DNA of 11,460 bases from an uncultured Halieaceae bacterium (GTDB lineage: Bacteria > Pseudomonadota > Gammaproteobacteria > Pseudomonadales > Halieaceae), in NCBI GenBank assembly GCA_938045215.1, contig CALINF010000314.1, forward strand, positions 1-11,460. Reading direction: 5' to 3'. Shown in pieces: positions 6,807-11,460 of the stretch. How positions within the stretch are numbered: the stretch's first letter is position 1; the number at the start of each line of letters is the position of its first letter. The notes under the pieces are model-generated. The model ran no database searches. It saw only the letters and a list, made by a program, of their open reading frames with translations, and had not been told where the DNA came from. The position numbers and the translations under genes were made by a program.

Positions 6807-7925
6807 TCAATTCGACTGAGACGCCACCCAGTTGGCCAGAACCGTTGCCTCGACCTCAGGCGCAAGCCCAGCCTTGGCTTTGGCCTTGCGCTGCGCAGGT
6901 AACGCATTCCACCATGCCAGTGCATCACGCGCTGTCTCACGGGTATTGCGATTACGCAGCCCTGCTGCCACCGCCCGCTCACCACTGGTCATGGCAAACC
7001 CTGCATACTCAGGCAAAGGGGGAGTCCAGATCGGCAGAACATTGCCAGAGCCCAGGTCCTGCGTAAGTTGAAACTCATGCGGCACCCATATCGGGCTAAA
7101 GTCGCTGGTGGTAACCGCACGGCAGTCATCAAGCAGATCGCCCATCGTGTACTGCCCCGCCGGGGTCACCGTATTGAAAGTGCCCGTGATCTGTTTGTCG
7201 ACTGTATCGAGCGTAAAATTGGCCAGATCACGCACATCAATAATTTGTATCTTATCTGCTGGTGTGCCGGGCCAAAGCATGTCGCCACCTCGGCTGGCTC
7301 TGGCAGGCCAGTAGGTAAACCGGTCGGTATGATCGCCGGGGCCACAAATATAGGTAGGTCGAAGAATCGTCAGCCGGTCTGCACCGAACGCAGTTGCAGC
7401 GCGTTGCTCGCACAATGCTTTAAGGGGGCCATACGTCTCACCGGTAACCTCCTCGACTGTCTCATCATCTATCGTCGCAAGCGGCGAGTCTTCATCAATC
7501 GTGGGCGTACCGCCGGCGTATACAGAGACCGTTGAAATATATACATAGTGTTCAGCAGCATTGGATAACAGGCGCGCAGAGTCCTCCACATGTCGCGGTA
7601 CGTAGCCGGAATTGTCGATCACCACATCCCAGGTCTTGCCCTTGAGCGCATCCAGCCCGTTATCGCGATCACCCCTGAGGCTCGTTACATCGGGAAACAA
7701 TGCGTTATTGGTTTTACCCCGGTTAAACAGCGTGACATCGTGCCCGCGACGCAAGGCCTCGCGCACCATATGCGGACCAATGAAGCCTGTCCCACCTAAA
7801 ATCAATACGCGTTTCGGTTTGAAGCCACCCTGCACAAAACCTTTAGCGGCGACTCCCGGTGCCAGCGTACCCGCAGCGCCTGCCGCCAAACCTGCTTGAA
7901 CCAGCTTTCTTCTGGAAATGCCCAT
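6807..7925 (-). CDS. Tat-exported NAD-dependent epimerase/dehydratase-like SDR
   Basis: This 372-residue extended short-chain dehydrogenase has an N-terminal twin-arginine signal. The n-region MGISRRKLVQ contains SRRKLV, the next 15 residues are Ala/Gly rich, and a likely cleavage follows GVAA at about residue 27. The mature protein starts a Rossmann fold with GGTGFIG (44-50), has STVSVY (131-136) and a YGPLK motif giving Y165 and K169, the SDR catalytic pair. The substrate is unknown; sugar-nucleotide epimerases are the nearest general fold, but no specific member is recognised. Tat export implies that the protein folds with its NAD(P) cofactor in the cytoplasm and acts in the periplasm, where cofactor turnover is not expected. 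CGGAG seven to eight bases before the ATG supports the start. It lies 30 bp after the CPXCG gene and 37 bp before rlmA. Confidence 0.88.
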   Translation of the reverse strand: MGISRRKLVQAGLAAGAAGTLAPGVAAKGFVQGGFKPKRVLILGGTGFIGPHMVREALRRGHDVTLFNRGKTNNALFPDVTSLRGDRDNGLDALKGKTWDVVIDNSGYVPRHVEDSARLLSNAAEHYVYISTVSVYAGGTPTIDEDSPLATIDDETVEEVTGETYGPLKALCEQRAATAFGADRLTILRPTYICGPGDHTDRFTYWPARASRGGDMLWPGTPADKIQIIDVRDLANFTLDTVDKQITGTFNTVTPAGQYTMGDLLDDCRAVTTSDFSPIWVPHEFQLTQDLGSGNVLPIWTPPLPEYAGFAMTSGERAVAAGLRNRNTRETARDALAWWNALPAQRKAKAKAGLAPEVEATVLANWVASQSN

Positions 7926-7955
7926 GCTAACGCTCCGTAATCCAGGGGAACCGAG

Positions 7956-8147
7956 TTATTCGTTTTCGCTGCGGACGGTCACCGACAGCTCACCACTGAT
8001 GTCCTCGTGAACCGAGAACAGAATCGGACGACAACAGACCTGGCAGTCCTCGATGTAGTCGGTGCCGGCGTCGGAGGCATCGATCAATACCTCAATAGTC
8101 TCCCCGCAATAGGGGCAACCTATACCGCGCTGGTCAAGCTCCGCCAC
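7956..8147 (-). CDS. Small CPXCG-motif cysteine-rich (zinc-ribbon) protein
   Basis: This 63-residue protein belongs to the CPXCG cysteine-rich family of unknown function. CPYCG lies at residues 11-15 and CQVCCRP about 25 residues further on, giving two cysteine pairs that probably bind one zinc. A stretch of acidic residues separates them, and the tail reads ISGELSVTVRSENE. The start is a GTG at 8147, 9 bp after the monooxygenase stop, with no good RBS, so translation may depend on coupling to the upstream gene. No signal peptide or membrane segment is present. Zinc ribbons of this size often mediate protein or nucleic-acid contacts, but nothing here indicates a partner. Confidence 0.85.
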   Translation of the reverse strand: MAELDQRGIGCPYCGETIEVLIDASDAGTDYIEDCQVCCRPILFSVHEDISGELSVTVRSENE

Positions 8148-8156
8148 TATCGGGAA

Positions 8157-9662
8157 TCAGCTGGCCTGCGCCAGCTCTACTGGACGCTCTACCGGCTCGG
8201 GTCTGGAAAACTGTAACGTGCCGTCTGCAAGCTCTCCCTGCAGGAACATCTTGCGGTCCTTGCGATAGTTTTGCGGATTGATCCAGGGCTCGCGATCACC
8301 CTGGCGTGGAAACAGATGCATAACCCGCTCCATATAACCTGCTGCAAAGTCATCAATCCACTTGCGCGGGGGCATGGAACGCAGTGACTCAGGCAACACC
8401 GGCAGAGCACGTGTTGTGCCAGTCGCTTTCATCTGGTTCAACACACGGCACACCCACTCAGCCGTCAAATCAGCACGCAGTGTCCAGGACGCATTGATGT
8501 AACCAAAGGTGGATACCAGGTTAGGCACGCCACTGACCATGAGGCCCTTATAGGTCCACTCCTTGGAGAAATCGACGGGCGTTCCATCGACGCTGAAGCT
8601 GGCGCCACCCATCACAACCAGCTCTAACCCGGTTGCCGATACGATAATATCCGCCTCGAGAAACTCGCCCGACTTCAGCTGAATGCCTGTTTCCGTAAAC
8701 GTGTCGATATGATCGGTAACCACACGCGCCTTTCCCGATTTGATCGACTCGAACAGATCACTGTTGGGCACCAGGCAGAGGCGCTGATCCCACGGGTTAT
8801 AGCTGGGGGTAAAGTGTTTATCGACATCGTAGTCGGGACCCAGTTCCTTGCGCACCTCGTCCAGCAACTTCTGCTTGACCTTCTCAGGCGCCACCCGGGT
8901 ACGATGATAGAAAAACTGCTGGAGCGCCGTATTCTTGAAGCGCGTGATGTTATACGCCCAGCTCTCGGGCAGGAACTTGCGCAACGTGTTGGCAATCACG
9001 TCTTTGTCGGGGCGCGAGACCACGTAGGTCGGTGAGCGCTGCAGCATCACCACTTCGCTCGCCTTCTCTGACATCGAGGGCACGAGCGTCATGGCAGTGG
9101 CTCCCGATCCAATCACCACTACTTTCTTACCCGTGTAATCCAGATCTTCAGGCCAGAATTGGGGGTAGACAATGTCACCCTTAAAGCTCTCCTTGCCGGG
9201 AAAGTTGGGCTGATGTCCGTGATCGTAGTTGTAGTAGCCGCTGCACAGCAGGAGAAACTGACACTGAATCGTTGTGGTGTCATTCGTCTCGCCGCGCTCT
9301 ACATGAACCGTCCAGAGCGAGTCGTCAGATGACCAGTCGGCCGAGACCACGCGATGCTTGAAGCGAATTTTGCTGTCGATATCGTTCTCGGCAGCGGTCT
9401 CGCGCACATACTTGAGAATAGATGGACCATCCGCGATGGACTTGGCCGCGCGCCAGGGTTTGAAATTGTAGCCCAGCGTATGCATATCACTGTCTGAGCG
9501 AATGCCCGGGTACCTGAACTGATCCCACGTACCACCGATTGCATCGCGAGCCTCGAGTATGGCAACACTTCGATCCGGGCACTTTTCACGCAGATGATAC
9601 GCAGCGCCGATACCAGACAGACCAGCGCCCACAATCATCACGTCAACAATTTCCTGAGCCAT
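8157..9662 (-). CDS. Flavin-containing monooxygenase, EthA-like (type I Baeyer-Villiger)
   Basis: This 501-residue FAD- and NADPH-dependent monooxygenase strongly resembles mycobacterial EthA (489 residues) throughout. The FAD-binding Rossmann motif is GAGLSG (12-17); the BVMO block GGTWDQFRYPGIRSDSDM is at 43-60; the NADPH Rossmann motif is GSGATA (185-190); further conserved blocks include CSGYYNYD, NPWDQRLCLVPNSDLF and NASWTLRADL. EthA oxidises ketones and activates thioamide drugs; the natural substrate here is unknown. The fingerprint FxGxxxHxxxWP reads F160-K-G162-D-I-V-Y166-P-Q-F-W170-P171, so the usual histidine is tyrosine (codon TAC at 9167-9165). The remaining elements are intact, so it is not a decayed gene. 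GAGG lies eight bases before the ATG. It heads the leftward run (CPXCG, Tat SDR, rlmA) and is divergent from the DUF3604 gene. Confidence 0.94.
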   Translation of the reverse strand: MAQEIVDVMIVGAGLSGIGAAYHLREKCPDRSVAILEARDAIGGTWDQFRYPGIRSDSDMHTLGYNFKPWRAAKSIADGPSILKYVRETAAENDIDSKIRFKHRVVSADWSSDDSLWTVHVERGETNDTTTIQCQFLLLCSGYYNYDHGHQPNFPGKESFKGDIVYPQFWPEDLDYTGKKVVVIGSGATAMTLVPSMSEKASEVVMLQRSPTYVVSRPDKDVIANTLRKFLPESWAYNITRFKNTALQQFFYHRTRVAPEKVKQKLLDEVRKELGPDYDVDKHFTPSYNPWDQRLCLVPNSDLFESIKSGKARVVTDHIDTFTETGIQLKSGEFLEADIIVSATGLELVVMGGASFSVDGTPVDFSKEWTYKGLMVSGVPNLVSTFGYINASWTLRADLTAEWVCRVLNQMKATGTTRALPVLPESLRSMPPRKWIDDFAAGYMERVMHLFPRQGDREPWINPQNYRKDRKMFLQGELADGTLQFSRPEPVERPVELAQAS

Positions 9663-9979
9663 CAGATTTCCTCTTAATGTTATTGTCAGAATGAGACGAC
9701 TGGCGAGCTCTGCCTTATCCAGTACAGCTCAAATCTCAGACGTCACACTATGCACGGGCCTCTACTATATTTCATCCTTCTGGTATTGGCACCCCTAGGT
9801 ATGAGTTACACCGCAGCACCCGTTTACACGCGGCCGTCACAGCCTGTGTACCGACGATGATCAGCGTTGCTGCTGCTCTTGATATAGATCAGCGAAACTC
9901 TCCTGTCGGGTGGAATAAAGACATAAATCAACTACTCTTAACACACCTATCGCATAGACAAACCGCAGGAAAATCTCAT
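9663..9979. other. Divergent intergenic region (monooxygenase / DUF3604)
   Basis: This 317-bp gap must hold the promoters of both flanking genes. It contains an FNR-like box (9879-9892) and the octamer GATCAGCG as a direct repeat (9859-9866 and 9887-9894), the second copy overlapping that box. It also holds an open frame of 36 codons (9750-9860, plus strand) with a hydrophobic stretch but no RBS, which I do not call a gene. No convincing pair of sigma70 hexamers was found on the monooxygenase side. Confidence 0.6.
9879..9892 (+). promoter_or_regulatory. Putative FNR/Anr box
   Basis: TTGAT-ATAG-ATCAG matches the FNR consensus TTGAT-N4-ATCAA at nine of ten specified bases. Its centre (9885.5) lies about 94 bp before the DUF3604 ATG. 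If it acts as a class II site at -41.5, transcription would begin near 9927, and the AATAAA at 9914-9919 falls at the -10 position. A single site of this length can occur by chance, so this is tentative. Confidence 0.4.
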
Positions 9980-11460
9980 ATGACACCTCCAAATGCCATA
10001 AGAAGCCTGATCGCTACGTCCCTACTCCTGGCAGGAACAGCACACGCACAGATCCCTCCACCGAAAGACAGCAGCGGCTTGTCTGACAGCTATACGGGCA
10101 CAGCCTATTCACCCTATGCCGGCCGCAACTTCGCCACCGGCGTATACTTCGGTGACACCCATTTGCATACCGACATCTCCATGGATGCCGGCGCCTTCGG
10201 TAATCGGCTCGGTCTGGACGCGGCCTACAAATTCGCCCGTGGTGAACAGGTGGAATCGACCACGGCGGGACCGGTCAAACTGTCACGCCCGCTGGACTTT
10301 CTGGTGGTGGCCGATCACTCCGATAACATGGGATTTTTCCCCGACATGCTCTCTGGCGCGCCTCACATACTGTCGGATCCAACGGGTAAGGACTGGTACA
10401 ACCGGGTCAAGGCAGGCGATGGTGTGGGTGTTGCCCTGGAACTGATCGGCTTGTTCTCACAGGGGGAATTCCCCGAAGCGCTGGTCTATACACCCGACTC
10501 CAAACCCTATAAGGCAGCCTGGCAAAGGACCGTAGAGGCCGCCGAGCGTTACAACGACCCGGGTAAATTCACGGCCTTTATCGGCTACGAGTGGACCTCG
10601 CTGGTCAAGGGCAACAACCTGCACCGTGTAGTAGTTTATCGCGACAATGGCGACAAAGGCGGCTCCATGGTGCCATATACAACCATGGAACCTTTTGGCA
10701 GCACCACGCCACGAGACCTGTGGACCTGGCTTGAGAATTACGAAAAGACGACTGGCGGCGATGTGCTGGCCATTGCGCACAACGGCAATCTGGCCAATGG
10801 CATCATGTTTCCCATGAGCCAGCAGAGTGATAACAAACGTGTTGACGTAGCCTATGTCGAACGTCGCGCCAGATGGGAACCGCTGTACGAGGCCACGCAG
10901 ATCAAGGGCGACGGCGAAACCCACCCATTCCTGTCACCCAATGATGAATTTGCCGACTATGAAACCTGGGATGTCGGCAACCTGGATGTCTCTGAGGCCA
11001 AAACGGATGATATGCTCGCCGGCGAGTACGCGCGCGAGGCACTCAAACGCGGCCTGTTGCTCGAACAACGAATGGGAACCAACCCCTACAAGTTCGGCAT
11101 GATTGGATCTACCGACAGCCATACTTCGCTAGCTACAACACAGGAAGACAACTTCTTCGGTAAGCATTCAGGTGCGGAGCCCAGCCCAACCCGAATGAAC
11201 CATCCATTTATGACCAATGAGAACGGCACCATCATGGGATGGCAGCAGGTAGCCTCAGGGCTCGCCGCCGTCTGGGCAACTGACAATACCCGTGAAGCGA
11301 TTTTCGATGCGATGGAGCGTAAGGAGGTGTATGCAACCACAGGCAGCCGCCTGCAGGTACGCTTCTTTGGCGGCTGGAATTTCAGTGCGAGCGATATGAA
11401 CAACCGGCAACCCGCATTTGCGGGCTACACCAAGGGCGTTCCGATGGGCAGTGATCTACC
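9980..11460 (+). CDS. Secreted DUF3604 protein, PHP-like metallohydrolase (partial)
   Basis: The first 493 residues of a DUF3604 protein are present; family members are usually about 620-690 residues, so the C-terminus is off the right edge. A Sec signal peptide (basic n-region, hydrophobic LIATSLLLAG, cleavage after AHA at residue 23) sends it to the periplasm or outside. The mature part carries spaced metal-ligand motifs: GDTHLHTD (H61, H63), VVADHSD (D112, H113), FIGYEWTS (E204), AHNGN (H267) and GSTDSHT (D379, H381). Their order and spacing follow the four motifs of PHP phosphoesterases, so a metal-dependent hydrolase is a fair inference; the family has no assigned reaction. AGGA lies nine bases before the ATG. 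The gene is divergent from the monooxygenase, and a possible FNR box is upstream. Confidence 0.9.
   Translation, partial: MTPPNAIRSLIATSLLLAGTAHAQIPPPKDSSGLSDSYTGTAYSPYAGRNFATGVYFGDTHLHTDISMDAGAFGNRLGLDAAYKFARGEQVESTTAGPVKLSRPLDFLVVADHSDNMGFFPDMLSGAPHILSDPTGKDWYNRVKAGDGVGVALELIGLFSQGEFPEALVYTPDSKPYKAAWQRTVEAAERYNDPGKFTAFIGYEWTSLVKGNNLHRVVVYRDNGDKGGSMVPYTTMEPFGSTTPRDLWTWLENYEKTTGGDVLAIAHNGNLANGIMFPMSQQSDNKRVDVAYVERRARWEPLYEATQIKGDGETHPFLSPNDEFADYETWDVGNLDVSEAKTDDMLAGEYAREALKRGLLLEQRMGTNPYKFGMIGSTDSHTSLATTQEDNFFGKHSGAEPSPTRMNHPFMTNENGTIMGWQQVASGLAAVWATDNTREAIFDAMERKEVYATTGSRLQVRFFGGWNFSASDMNNRQPAFAGYTKGVPMGSDL

Noticed and set aside
6293..7066. A 257-codon open frame on the plus strand
   Set aside because: It is antisense to rlmA and the Tat-exported SDR and shows no recognisable domain.
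10457..10924. A 155-codon minus-strand frame opposite the DUF3604 gene
   Set aside because: It is an antisense shadow; the plus frame carries a signal peptide and metal motifs.

Overview
The window (about 55-57% G+C by eye, tightly packed genes) looks like chromosome from an aerobic marine-type gammaproteobacterium, plausibly near Halieaceae/OM60-NOR5. That placement is an inference from the gene set: DnaE2, an EthA-like Baeyer-Villiger monooxygenase, a DUF3604 protein, RlmA and YjdM. No rRNA, tRNA, mobile element, CRISPR array or integration site was found.

Left block (1-2008, minus strand): a probable three-gene operon reads leftward. It encodes a YvbK-like GNAT acetyltransferase, the zinc-ribbon protein YjdM (PhnA), and a CPA2-type cation:proton antiporter whose C-terminus lies beyond the left edge.

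Centre (2027-5161, plus strand): dnaE2, the error-prone DNA polymerase III alpha subunit, reads rightward. An almost ideal LexA (SOS) box ends 1-2 bases before its ATG, and there is no Shine-Dalgarno sequence, so the mRNA is probably leaderless or nearly so. Its usual partners imuA and imuB are not in the window. The same box lies upstream of the divergent acetyltransferase.

Right of centre (5206-9662, minus strand): a Prx5-type peroxiredoxin with its own RBS and a rho-independent terminator lies downstream of a tightly spaced four-gene run. Transcription order in the run is EthA-like flavin monooxygenase, small CPXCG zinc-ribbon protein, Tat-exported NAD-dependent epimerase/dehydratase-like protein, and the 23S rRNA methyltransferase RlmA. 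Gaps of 9, 30 and 37 bp suggest one transcript. The monooxygenase has tyrosine where the Baeyer-Villiger fingerprint has histidine.

Right edge (9663-11460): a 317-bp divergent intergenic region carries an FNR/Anr-like site. It separates the monooxygenase from a secreted DUF3604 protein that runs off the window. This protein has the spaced metal-ligand motifs of the PHP phosphoesterase superfamily.

I see no clear new multi-gene defence or mobile system. The observations most worth checking are the LexA-box/leaderless dnaE2 start, the His-to-Tyr change in the monooxygenase, the Tat-exported dehydrogenase in its cluster, and the PHP-like signature of DUF3604.
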